DNA of 64,000 nt from Carnegiea gigantea. Taxonomy: Eukaryota > Streptophyta > Magnoliopsida > Caryophyllales > Cactaceae. The DNA lies in assembly GCA_029747015.1 (NCBI GenBank), contig JAKOGI010000005.1, forward strand, positions 920,191 through 984,190. Reading direction: 5' to 3'. Each line of letters begins with the position of its first letter. Position 1 is the first letter of the stretch. Below the pieces are notes generated by a model. That model worked only from the letters and a program-made list of their open reading frames with translations, was not told where the DNA came from and did not search any database. A program made the position numbers and the translations under genes. This document shows positions 36,704-47,169 of the stretch, piece by piece.

Positions 36704-39693
36704 CTAAGCATATGCAAGCAAGAAAGCAAAGGCGGCCAGTATAGTGACGATTGGATGAAGAAGCGATAAGATGAGCCTCGAACTGGCATTTGGCAGCCAT
36801 GGATAAGCATCTGGAGGTGGCATTACACAGTTATCACCATTAAAGTATACCCTTCGTGGGAAAGCCCATCCTTTCTCAAAAGTGAATGTTGATTTGTCCT
36901 TCTTAAATAGTAATTCTGACTGCACATTGCCGTACGGCCCAGCTTGCATTAGTAGATCATTATAGAACTTAACTCCCCAAAGCATTGCAGTATCATCTGT
37001 AAAAAAATCAAATTCCCAAATGACTTGTTAGAAACTGAGAGATGCAGGATTGTTCATTCACATAGTCAATTAACTGGACCAAAACTTACTCAAACCATCA
37101 TAAGGGGTCAATCCTTTGTAACTGAAACTGAATGCTTGAGTAAGGTTATCGAAGTTGGGATGTTGCACAACCAGATTCCACTGCGTGTAGTTCATTCTGT
37201 AATTAAAGTTGGTAATAGTGACCTTGACACGCCAATAATCCTTGTAGTTCACCTTGACATGCCAATGGATCCGAACTGGACACATATGATTGGTACACTG
37301 GACCAAAGGCGCCATATTAATATTACCTTTCGATGACCCAGCCGAGACAGCTGAAGCTAAATATGGATTGTCCGCTCTGCAATAGCAATCATGAAGTTTC
37401 AACTTCAGCATTAGAACAATAAAATCACATGAAAATACATATTGATTTATAAAACAGTTAATTGTTACTCACTCAACACAGCTTCCTGGTTGGGTTATGT
37501 TGTTCTGGCATCCGCACGAGCAAGTTGGGCAGGGAACTATAGTCTCATTGTAAAATGACGAGAGCGAGACACAGCATGTAGGAGTCTTCTGAGACAAGAA
37601 CTGTGAATATGTGCAAGTAACATTCCAAGTCACTGCCAAGAAGAAACACAGCTGCTGTTAATACATCTAGAATTCATAAGATCTCTAAGATAGGATATCC
37701 TAGCACAGTGCACTGAGTTATACAGATCAAGAATAGACAACATAAAATGAAAGGATTCCTAATCCTGATCACGACAACCAGCTCGTTTCTCAACTGCTAG
37801 CATTGAGTACCCTAGTGCTACATTGGATTAATGTTACCTATCAGTCACATTATTTGTATCATCATATCCCTTGGCTTAATCGTATGTTATTCTCCTTATA
37901 AAAGGTGTCAATCTAAAAAAAATTCCGCCCAAAAATTAAAAAAAATAAGTAAATAATAATGTAGGTCTCTAGGAATCGGTCTATGAGTCTACAGGGTTAA
38001 GGCTACCTATATTGAGATCTCCCTACACCTGCTAGAAGGTGGATTCTACACTCGGTGATGGCGTTGTTGCGCGGATAAATGGTTCACCAGTTACCAAGGA
38101 AGTCATTTTTCATATTGCAATGAGAGACAAACCTAAATGCACTACAATTCATTAATCATTAGTCTATCTTCAAAGTTTGAGTTTCTCCAATGTCAAGGAA
38201 CTAGTTATCCCAATGAATAAGCTTATTAAGAAATTACTTACTCAAAGCTTGAGTGGTTCTCCGCTTGTCAGACGTCAAGAACTTAGTTGGCTTCACAATC
38301 TTCGCAGGCCCACAAGTGTATCCGGGCCCAGGAGCTTTCAATGTGAAGTTCCTTGGCAATCTAACCGTCTTATTAGTAGTCCCAGCTTGACCCACACTCA
38401 CTTGGAAGGCGCTAACGGCAGTGGCTGGGTCCTGGGCCCAGGAATTCAATACCCCTCCTCGGCAGCAATTAGCAATTTGCTGGTTGTAAGGAGTTCCTGG
38501 CAGCAAATCAACCACAGTTGGATCCTTCTTACAACAATGGGGAATGTTCCCCTTGAATTTCGAACAGTCTCCCTGCTCTGTTGTTTGCCCACCCACCATG
38601 CTCCATATTACCTCCTTTTTTGCCCATGTCCATCCTAGTGTCCACCCGGGTGCTTGAATGTGACGGTATTGCTGGAAATTATACATTGTGACAACAGCCT
38701 GCCCACATACAAGAACGAAAACACAATCTGTCTTGATACATTATTACATTAGAAAGAATTTCAATCCTTGAATGTCATAACAAATTCCAACCTCCTCTAC
38801 CACACACCGTATTACATTAGAAAGGGAAAGGGAATGCCTGTCCTCGATGATTAATACAGGATGCGGCAAAATGCAGCTGCTAAGGCGCACAAGTTAATTG
38901 TTGTCATTAGAATAGTGGTTTAGCCAGACTTACAACATATCCATCAGGTGTCCAATTAATAATGTCCCATTTGATAGTAATGTTTCCATTTGGATCAAGT
39001 GCATCATAGGCCTCTGCAGAAGAATTCAGATTTAAAAAAAAGGGAAAAGTTTAGTGAACTGTTAGATATTAGCATAACTAAACCATGATAATAAGCTACA
39101 TAAATGGATAAAACGTAACAGAACAAGAAATAGCATTATGCCATTTTTCTCAGTTAATTCTTTCCTTCTGAAGAAAGGAAAGTTCCAAGACTAGTAATCT
39201 CAGCTAAATTACCACCCCCTTCTATCCTACTAATTAATCATGAATGAATTAAGCAATTGACCCAAAATCGCAGAAAAAAATTAGCAAGACGACAACACAT
39301 GCAATTTTTCAAGTACTCAAAAATCAAGCAAATAGGCAAAAGAAAAATCAAAAATTTGTCACAAACTTCTCCAAATTCCAAAACCCAGAAATGAAACAAC
39401 CCAATTGACTCAAAAACCCACGGATTCCCCCTTAATTTTGGACAGATTAAATGAAGACTCAGTGACTAAAAAGCACCCAAATCACGATATTTCCTCCAGA
39501 TACAACAGCATAAGTGCATAACCCATGAACCAACAATCCCAGAAGAACCCATAAATATAAAACCCAACGTATGAACTGGGCACTTGCCTGTTGAGGAAAA
39601 GAGGAAGCAGGAAAGCCAGAAAGCAAGGAAAATGGTGAAGCTAGTGAGCTTAGTTATGGATCTGCTACTGTACTTTGATGCTAAAGACTCCAT
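36704..39693 (-). CDS. COB: COBRA protein (COB type), GPI-anchored
   Basis: COBRA orients cellulose microfibrils in expanding primary walls. Six exons (39588-39693, 38934-39013, 38242-38698, 37473-37632, 37090-37376, 36704-36996) join to 460 residues; all phases agree with the neighbouring COBL4 gene. An N-terminal signal peptide (LTSFTIFLAFWLSCFLFSS) precedes EAYDALDPNGNITIKWD. Then come GWTLGWTWAKKEVIWSMVGG, CCVS (PTCCVSLSS), CPTCSCGCQNN and GWAFPRRVYFNGDNCVMPPP. The tail has a small-residue omega site (NASS) followed by a hydrophobic segment. KKDPTVVDLLPGTPYNQQIAN groups it with COB/COBL1 rather than COBL4. Intron 1 starts with GC (AG|GCAAGT). The 5' leader contains a (GA/CT)n tract (39729-39761, on the coding strand CT). 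Confidence 0.94.
37960..38080 (+). repeat. TS/Au-like SINE fragment in COB intron 3
   Basis: GTCTCTAGGAATCGGTCTAT...GGGTTAAGGCTACCTATATTGAGATCTCCCTACAC...GTGGATTCTACACTCGGTGATGGCGTTGTTG has the order of the 3' part of the plant TS/Au SINE, ending in the usual GTTGTTG. It lies antisense to the gene. Confidence 0.55.
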
Positions 39694-39853
39694 TTTTTTG
39701 GTCTCAAACCCTCTTCAGTGCAAGATGTGAGAGAGAGAGAGACAGAGAGAGAGAGACAGAGGAGCTGGGTGTGGGGTTGAGGAGGGGTGAGCAAAGCTTT
39801 TGAGAAGACAGCTGTGACCATCCAGTGGTTTACGTGTTGAGGGCGTCGTTGTA

Positions 39854-39861
39854 GATATATG
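39854..39861 (-). promoter_or_regulatory. Possible TATA box of COB
   Basis: On the minus strand CATATATC occurs about 160 bp upstream of the ATG, with the CT-rich leader between. Position and context fit a plant core promoter, but other AT-rich words are nearby. Confidence 0.3.
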
Positions 39862-41211
39862 AACAGTGTCCAAAACTCCATGTCCCTTTTGTCGTTTATT
39901 CGTACTTATTTTTGCCCCCTTTTTGTGTTAACATTTCACATGGACTGGCAAAGCTTTAGCTAAGAATTTGACGGTGGTGCAGCGCTACTGCTTATAAGTA
40001 AGTGATTATTTTATTATTAATTTAATATGAGATTTATATCCGTGATATAATATTGTTAAATTTGACAAATTGAATAGTTCCTAAGATCAAACTGTCCTTA
40101 TTGTTAGACTAAGAATTTGAAGAATCTTCTTTAGATTTACTAAATTTTCACGTGACCTGACAATCATTTAGTTATTCATAACTGTCAAAGATAGTGTATG
40201 GTGGTTCAAGTTGATTTTTGCCTCAATAATTTAAAGTTTCATGTCATTCCTTTTATGTTATTTAGACAAGCTATCATTTAAAAAAATCATTAGACAATTT
40301 GAATTTTCTAATAAATCAATTAAGCTTGTAATGAGCTGTAGTATCTTTTGTTGAAAAAAATAGTGCCTCATAATGATGTTTGAAACATTCCCTTTAAAAT
40401 GCAAATGAAAGTGTTGGTTTATTGTTCTTGTAATGGGCTTCTTACACGTAGTGTTATTAAATGCTATACTTATATTTTTGGATTGAAATTTTGTTTAATA
40501 CCAAAGATGTAAAAATTCATATAAATATATACCGTATTTTTAACATTACTAATACTAAATTCTAAATTTTACACTTTACATTTTACATTAATAACATTAG
40601 AAACTAATAACTTACACTTGAATGAGATAATTTTATAAACATCTTTTATAAGATGATCTTTTTTTTCTGTTGAATCTATGTAGTACAGTGTAATTCGATT
40701 TTCCTTATTTTCATATATTTTAGGTGGAAACTTTTTTATTAGAACCCAAAAAAAAAATAAAGAAACTTGCAAAAAATGATAATATTTTTCAATAACTCAG
40801 CATAGACAGTAATGCTGTTGGTGGGGGCAACTGGCAACAGCTCACTCCCCTCTTTCTCCAGCCCAATGCCTGTGGGTACAAATTGTTGACTAAAAAGTTA
40901 AGAGTACAAATTGTTGACTAAAAATTATTGATAATTTTTCTCTTTTTATTTATGAGAAGAAAAATGAAAGCATTGCTGTGTCTTACCAACTCATCTTTAA
41001 AAATTAGTCAGAATTGTTTGTTCCCACTGCTATTACTGTTTGTCGGCAGATAACGTGGCACCATAAATTTTTGCTAATTTGCTGCTAATAGAATTATATT
41101 ATTATATTATTTCTTACATAAACCTGGTATCGAACAATATTGAAAGATATGGACAAGTTAACTAGTATACACAAACAAGTCACGGCAAGGCACATGTCAA
41201 ATTACCTAATT
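39862..41211. other. AT-rich intergenic DNA upstream of COB, no gene seen
   Basis: Contains the COB promoter region at its left side. A direct repeat AGTACAAATTGTTGACTAAAAA occurs twice (about 40877-40895 and 40904-40925, slightly different). No coding sequence recognised. Confidence 0.45.
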
Positions 41212-41456
41212 ACTTGTTTTTTTCGTAGGTAAATTAAGATGGATAAAAAAATAAAATAAATTAAAATAAATTAAAGTAGGTTGAAGTAAATTGAAACAAA
41301 TTGAAATTAGTTGAAGTTGGTTAAATTTTGTTATGTGATAAATTAAATTTGGTTAAAATAGTAAAACTGGGTTGAAATGGATTGAAGTAGGTTGAAATAG
41401 ATTGAAATGGATTGAGATTGGTATATTGAAATTAACCCACAAAAAGAACAGACCCT
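41212..41456. mobile_element. GTTGAAG-repeat MITE, copy 2
   Basis: Left end TTTTTTTCGTAGGTAAATTAAG, right end GAAATTAACCCACAAAAAGAACAGACCC, inverse of each other with mismatches. The interior has repeated GTTGAAGT/ATTGAAAT-type words. Confidence 0.6.
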
Positions 41457-41544
41457 AATACTACATTTTAACATTCTTACTAAAAATTTGAATTCAAATT
41501 CTACCCACACAAATCTTTAATATCGCAAGATAACAAAAAGAAAA

Positions 41545-41811
41545 ACTAATATGGATTAGTAAATTGATGAAGTTAATTGATATTGGTTAAAGTGGAATGA
41601 ATAAGTTCAAATAGATATTTTTATGTTGACGTGGGTTAAAATAGGTTAATGTATGATGAATAAAAATTAGTTAAAATAGTAAAAAGTAGATGAGTTAAAG
41701 TGGATTGAAATTAATTGAAATAAATATTTTTTTAATGAAAATTCGTATAATGAGTTAAAATAGGTTGAAATTAATAAATTTAAATTTACCAATGAAAAAA
41801 ACCGGACCTAT
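41545..41811. mobile_element. GTTGAAG-repeat MITE, copy 3 (left end decayed)
   Basis: Same repetitive interior (GGTTAAAGT, GATTGAAATTA). The right end, ATTTACCAATGAAAAAAACCGG, is clearly the family terminus. The left end is decayed and its position is approximate. Confidence 0.5.
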
Positions 41812-44285
41812 TGTGCTACATGAACCCTACTCCTCTATAATTTTTGTTCCCCATACCCATCATCTCAAAAATGAATAACTAGTCTTCATAATCAACCTAT
41901 AAGATGAAATGACATGAAATATATACATTTATAAAAGAGATTAGAAATCATGCTAACGTTGCATCTTTCACGAGTTTATCGCCTGATCATTACAGTATAT
42001 ACAAGGGGCTAATATTGAATTGCTAATGATTGTAGTAAACAAAGGCTTCTGCCCCATTTCATAAATCATAAGACAGCCTCAGCTGCGGATGGGAGCATAT
42101 TTAAACATTAGCTGAAAATCCAAAAAGATAAATTCACTTCAAACCAAAGCATAGAAATGAAACTATCATCCCATGCTAGCAGGGCTTTCATCATAAGAAG
42201 CCTATAGAAGGCAACATTCAAACCAATATGCTTTCAGAAAAACAATCAAGTGCAAAAATTGATGATCTTCTTCCATTCATCAACTGTTCTTTCATCTCAG
42301 ACCAGCCAACTTTGTTTAGATGAGAGAATGACATCGGGTTTGGTTATCTCCTTGTCTCCTTGCATGGCAGCGCACCAGTCCGTAGTACATTGAACAGCGG
42401 CCCCACTCGAATCACGAGCATTGGTAGGATTCTGGCATTCTCTTTTGGCAGGTCGTATATGTGATTGAAAGATGGAAAATTATGAGTTTAGAAGTCTAAA
42501 GTTCGTAGTACCTGCAAATATATACTAAGAGTAAGTGAAAGGAGGCGGCAAGGCCAAACTAAACCTACAATGACAAAGACTTTTGACTAAGGGTACAGGG
42601 AATTAATGGAGCATGACCATGACATGCATGAGAAAAACAAATTGGAAAGACACGTCAAAGGACCCAAAGAATAGGGTTGAAAGAATCATCCACATTTCCA
42701 TAGTGAGCTTAAGCAAATCAAACCAATATCCCAAGTGTCCCCTAGGATTTGGGTGGCCCAGCGAAATGCGGGGGGCTAGGGTGCAAGATGCACAAATTGG
42801 ATTGTACAGATGAAGGATAAGACCTTGAAGGGATTGACTGCATGCTATCCCACAACAAAGAAGGTGAATAAGAAATTTTATTCTAGTCTCAGACTGGATT
42901 CTAATCATTTTCGCAACATAAGTCCAAAATGCTGTTCATTAAAGGCAATAAGGAATAAGGTAGAATTCAAAGGGCATATTCACGACGTGGTAAGGGGAAG
43001 ACTGACAGAAAACCAACCCCATGAAACATTTTTAATCACTTTCAAGCCTCCAACTGAAACATTTTTAAAATCAGTTCATGATTGGGAACACGTTCAAGCG
43101 ATAAAAGCAAAGGGCACAACTGCACAACCGTGAAAAGCAATTGGAATGTAGAAGGCAGAGTCATAGTAAATCTCCCATGGGAAGGACAAGTAGGATGCAA
43201 ATAGAAGCAATTTTGTGGGATGAAACTGCACGCCAAGCCACTATTAAATTATAAAGCACTTCCAATTTCCAAGAGATTTTGAGCAGAGCAATCTGATTTG
43301 TGAAGCAAGTATCATGGTATAAGCACAGTTACAGCTTCAACAAATCAGTCCGGTACATTCTTTTGTTCTGATCGTTAACTTCAGCACTAGTACAGTAGTA
43401 CCCACTACCCAGTGAGGCTTCACTATAATACTGGTTCCTATAAATAAAAATTTCAATAGCTAATTCCATTATCAACAAGATATGCAAACATGCAAGCCAA
43501 TATCACACACAACAGACAGTTGTTCAAAGGCAGATTGTCTGCAACTAGGATGTAGAAAGCACAGTTAACTAGTATCTCATATGCCATTTCCTTCCTCTTT
43601 CTTTTTTAGTTTCTGAGTGTATGTGTGTTGGCACTAGGGAGGGCGGGGGGGGGGGGGGGGACATTGGCAGTGGGTATGGTGAAAAGGAGCCGGATAAAGG
43701 ACCACCATACGAGGCATTCAGTTGTACACTTGTGGCTCTTGTTTCTCGTTACCTAGTATAATTCAATTGCACTGGACAACGAATTCAGCTGACAGATTTT
43801 TTTTTTGGGGGGGGGGTGCTAAGAACACAGATTGTAATATTATTCAACAGAGAACTTCAAATGCATGATTGAAAGTTTAAAACATGCAGCAAGAACATGT
43901 CGACTTGTCGAGTATCAATAATGTAACTTGTGGTGATTGTGGATGACCGTGGCCCCATGAGGCTAATTCTAAAATGCTCAAACAGATCAATAATAAGTAA
44001 TTTATATAACATTACAACCCCAGCTTTTATGGGCCCGAGTTATCAACAGCCTAACAAATAAAAACAAAAGCAGAAGGCAATAGAAGGGTCATTCGCAACT
44101 AGAAAGCAGTTTTTTTGAAATTCAGGTAATAATATACATGGTAGCATATAGTATGCATAAATACATTGAAGGAGCACAAGAGTTTAGAAGGATTTGCACA
44201 ATCAATAATTTAAGCACCAATTTGACAAAGCCTTTCTCCATTAATGTCTAACTATAGTAATCCAACATCAAAGTCCGAATAAAAG
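41812..44285. other. Intergenic DNA between COB and PNM1, no gene seen
   Basis: Mostly ordinary, less AT-rich than elsewhere. Open frames (for example 42810-43133) match nothing I know. Part of it may be the 3' UTR or downstream region of the PPR gene. A G16 run at 43645-43660 and a T10G10 run at 43797-43816 are present. Confidence 0.4.
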
Positions 44286-44588
44286 ATAAATTATCAAAAT
44301 ACCTCATGTCATCTTTTGAGAGTATGTGGAGAGAGAGAAACCGAAGAATTTTTGAAAGCATAGAAACCCCCTCTTCAGAGCTTGAAAGAGAATTTCATCA
44401 AGATTCTCCACTTTGGAAAGAATGGGAAGTTTGGCTCTTCCTCTATTAATCTGGCTGATTACGTGGATAGTTTATACTTAGGTTGTATATAGTCTTTTGT
44501 ATGATGCTTACCGTGCAGCTAAGCTATTGATCTTTCTATATTAATATATTACTTTTTCCTTATCAAAAAAAATAAATTATCAAAATAC
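44286..44588 (+). mobile_element. 5'-truncated LINE with a perfect 17-bp target duplication
   Basis: A 269-bp insert (44303-44571) is bracketed by identical copies of ATAAATTATCAAAATAC (44286-44302 and 44572-44588). Its left part translates as SMWRERNRRIFESIETPSSE, the C-terminal end of plant LINE ORF2, followed by the usual LINE 3' tail (GATCTTTCTATATTAATATATTACTTTTTC) and a short A run. It is dead on arrival but otherwise well preserved. Confidence 0.88.
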
Positions 44589-44662
44589 AGGAGGGTGCAT
44601 ATTTGCTAATGATTCCATACCTGGAGTACTCCTGACATGAATTAACTGAACGAAAAACGAGA

Positions 44663-46243
44663 TCAGAACACCGTCCGCATCATCTTTCTCGGCTTCTTCA
44701 CAAAACTCAAGCGAAGCTTTCTGAGCCTTTTCCTCTTCAAAGCCATTTTCTCAGGCAATGACAGCCGCTTCTTCCCCTTCTTTACAACTGTAGGCTTCTT
44801 CACAAATCTTGGATCCATCTTGTACACCTTAGGCTCAACTGGCACCCCATTATGGACAGCTTCATTGTAAAGAGCACTCGCTTTCTCAGAACGACCATGA
44901 GCGTACAGCTTTCCAATCAATAGGTCATACGTCTTGACACCAGGCTGGCAGCCATCCTCCTTCATCTTAGCAAAGATACTCAAGGCATGATCAATCCTCT
45001 CGATCCCGCAAAGGATTTTTAGGAATTCATAATAAGCCTTCTTATCAAGAGCATCTCCAAATCCCGCGGATTTCATCCTATCAATCATCTCATCTCCCTC
45101 CCCTACTCTGGCAGCCTGATATAAGCTCTTAGTCAGGACAAGGAAAGTTGTTGCATCCGGATAACACCCCCATTCACCCATCCTGAAAAACAGCTTCAGA
45201 GCATCCTCTGTCTTACGAATTTTACACAAATTCGAGATCAACACATTAAACGTCTCTGTGTTTCGTGGCACACCCGCAGCATCCATGTCAACCAAAACAT
45301 TCTCAGCCTCAGACTGAAGCCTAAACGGATCCTTCAGCCTACAGAGCTTACATACACAATCAAGAATCGCATTATACGCCACCGTGCCAATCTCAAACCC
45401 ACCCCTATACATTTCCCTCGCCAATCTCCTAGCTTCCTCAAGCTTACCATCAACACACCACCCTTTAATCAGCATATCACATACATATTCATCAGGGAAG
45501 AACTCATTAGCAAGGCTCGTCACCATTTTCTCGGCATAATTAGCGTACCCATTTTCACAAAGCTTAGTCACAACAAAATTCAACCCTTCCCTATCACGGG
45601 CAATGCCATAATCATTCTCCATTTTCTCAAAGAAAGACACAGCTTGGGTCGGTCTACCAGCACGAACAAGCCGATCAATGGATGCAGCAAATGTTTTAGG
45701 CCCAACAACGCCTTTCCCACCAACAAGAACATCATGGATAATCTTAAAATCCTTCCTACGACCAAAATAATCAACGAAATAAGAGTATACCTCGTCAGTT
45801 AGGGTGGTTCTGGAGGAAACCCAATTGAAGAAATCCAATGCAGAGCGTCCAACATCAGGAGAAATGTTAAGGGTCTGAAGAATCAGAGGTGGGAAAAGAC
45901 TGATATGAGAGAACCCCAGATCAAGGCGTTGGGAAAGGGCAAGGGAATCGGGGTCAGAGGGCTTAAGGAGCTCAGAGGAGAGAGATTGGGCGATTTGGGC
46001 AGTGTCTTGGTCATGGGCAGGGGTTTTAGAGGGTTCAGAACAGCAAGATCGAGTGAGATAGAAACGAAGGTTGTATGGTTTAGGGGAGAAGAGGAAGTGA
46101 GGTTTTGTGGCGGAGGAAGAAATTAGAGACGGCGGAGGTAGCGGGGGAAGAGGCGGCGAGGAGGAGCCGGAGGAGGAGGAGGAGCGGCAGCGGAAGAGGA
46201 GGCGGCGGAGGTGGGAAGTGAAGAGGCTCGGAGGTCTCGCCAT
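44663..46243 (-). CDS. PNM1: Pentatricopeptide repeat protein, PNM1 type
   Basis: Single-exon P-class PPR protein of 526 residues, close to the length of Arabidopsis PNM1, which is dual-targeted to mitochondria (translation-associated) and nucleus. Arg/Ser-rich N terminus (MARPPSLFTSHLRRLLFRC) suits a mitochondrial presequence. PPR-like helical pairs run through the middle, for example DEYVCDMLIKGWCVDGKLEE, NTETFNVLISNLCKIRKTED and GVKTYDLLIGKLYAHGRSEK. The last 45 residues are strongly basic (KKGKKRLSLPEK, KRKRLRKLR, KKPRKMMR), the C-terminal nuclear-localisation feature of PNM1. I chose the ATG at 46243. An in-frame ATG 32 codons upstream (46339) would add a Lys-rich stretch that looks like leader sequence. 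It lies beside COB as in Arabidopsis. Confidence 0.92.
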   Translation of the reverse strand: MARPPSLFTSHLRRLLFRCRSSSSSGSSSPPLPPLPPPSLISSSATKPHFLFSPKPYNLRFYLTRSCCSEPSKTPAHDQDTAQIAQSLSSELLKPSDPDSLALSQRLDLGFSHISLFPPLILQTLNISPDVGRSALDFFNWVSSRTTLTDEVYSYFVDYFGRRKDFKIIHDVLVGGKGVVGPKTFAASIDRLVRAGRPTQAVSFFEKMENDYGIARDREGLNFVVTKLCENGYANYAEKMVTSLANEFFPDEYVCDMLIKGWCVDGKLEEARRLAREMYRGGFEIGTVAYNAILDCVCKLCRLKDPFRLQSEAENVLVDMDAAGVPRNTETFNVLISNLCKIRKTEDALKLFFRMGEWGCYPDATTFLVLTKSLYQAARVGEGDEMIDRMKSAGFGDALDKKAYYEFLKILCGIERIDHALSIFAKMKEDGCQPGVKTYDLLIGKLYAHGRSEKASALYNEAVHNGVPVEPKVYKMDPRFVKKPTVVKKGKKRLSLPEKMALKRKRLRKLRLSFVKKPRKMMRTVF

Positions 46244-46442
46244 TTTTGAGCCGGAGTTTGGACTCTGAAGTGAACGCTGAAAACCTAAGACACCGAGGGA
46301 GAAAATTTTTTTTTCTTTTTTCTTTATTTTTGTCCCCATTAAGGGCTAAGGCCCAATGCCTTGTGTTGGGTCTGAAGGAGTAGAAACCGAATTAGGCTTG
46401 ATGGACCTGTGAGTGCATACATGATCCTGTCGCACTACGCTA

Positions 46443-47165
46443 AGGGTCGGGTCTTTTCGTAGGTAAATTGGGGTGGATAAAATGATAGAGTGAGTTTAAA
46501 TAGGTTAAAGTGGGTTGAATTTTTTTATGTGATAAATTAAACTTGGTTAAAATAGTGAAAGTAGATTGAAGTGGGTTAAAGTGGATTAAAATAGGTTGAA
46601 GTTGGTTGAAGTTGGTATATTGGAATTGAACCATGAAAAGAACATGCCCTTCGTTAATAAATTAGGATTGATAAAAGGGTAAAGTTGATTAAGATATATT
46701 AAAGTAGGTTAAAGTTTGTATTTTTTGTTGAAGTAGATTAAAGTTGGTTGAAGTTGATATATTTTTTATATTGGTTATAATTGTGAGAATACAATTTTGA
46801 AGGAGGTGGGTTGAAGTTGGTTGAAGTGAGTTGAAGTAAGTTGAAGTTGGTTGAAATTGGTATTTTTTATTCAAGTGGGTTGAAGTTGGTTGAAGTTAGT
46901 AAATTAAAAAAACAATCAACGAAAAAAAAGGCCCTAAGGCATGTTCTTTTTGTTGGGAAATATGAGTTGAAAAATAAGTAAAGTTGATTGAGATTGCTTG
47001 AAGTGTGTTAAAGTTGATAATTTTTTTCTTGAAGTGGCTTCAAGTGAGTTAAAGTAGGTTGAAGTGGATTGAAATTGGAATAAGTTTGCATATTTTTTTA
47101 TATAATGGGTTGATGTTGTTATTTTCTTGTTGAAGTGAGTTAAAAATGGGTCCTTTTTTTTGTGT
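46443..47165. mobile_element. Cluster of three abutting GTTGAAG-repeat MITE copies
   Basis: Copy one, about 46443-46650: AGGGTCGGGTCTTTTCGTAG...CATGAAAAGAACATGCCCT, good inverted ends. Copy two, about 46651-46935, ends CAACGAAAAAAAAGGCCCT. Copy three, about 46936-47165, begins GGCATGTTCTTTTTGTTGGG and ends ATGGGTCCTTTTTTT. All have interiors of GGTTGAAGTTGGTTGAAGT-type repeats. They lie head to tail just upstream of the PNM1 gene, with almost no DNA between them. Confidence 0.65.
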
Positions 47166-47169
47166 GTAA

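Noticed and set aside
38177..38638. 153-codon plus-strand frame
   Set aside because: It is the antisense shadow of COB exon 3, whose minus-strand reading matches the COBRA family throughout.
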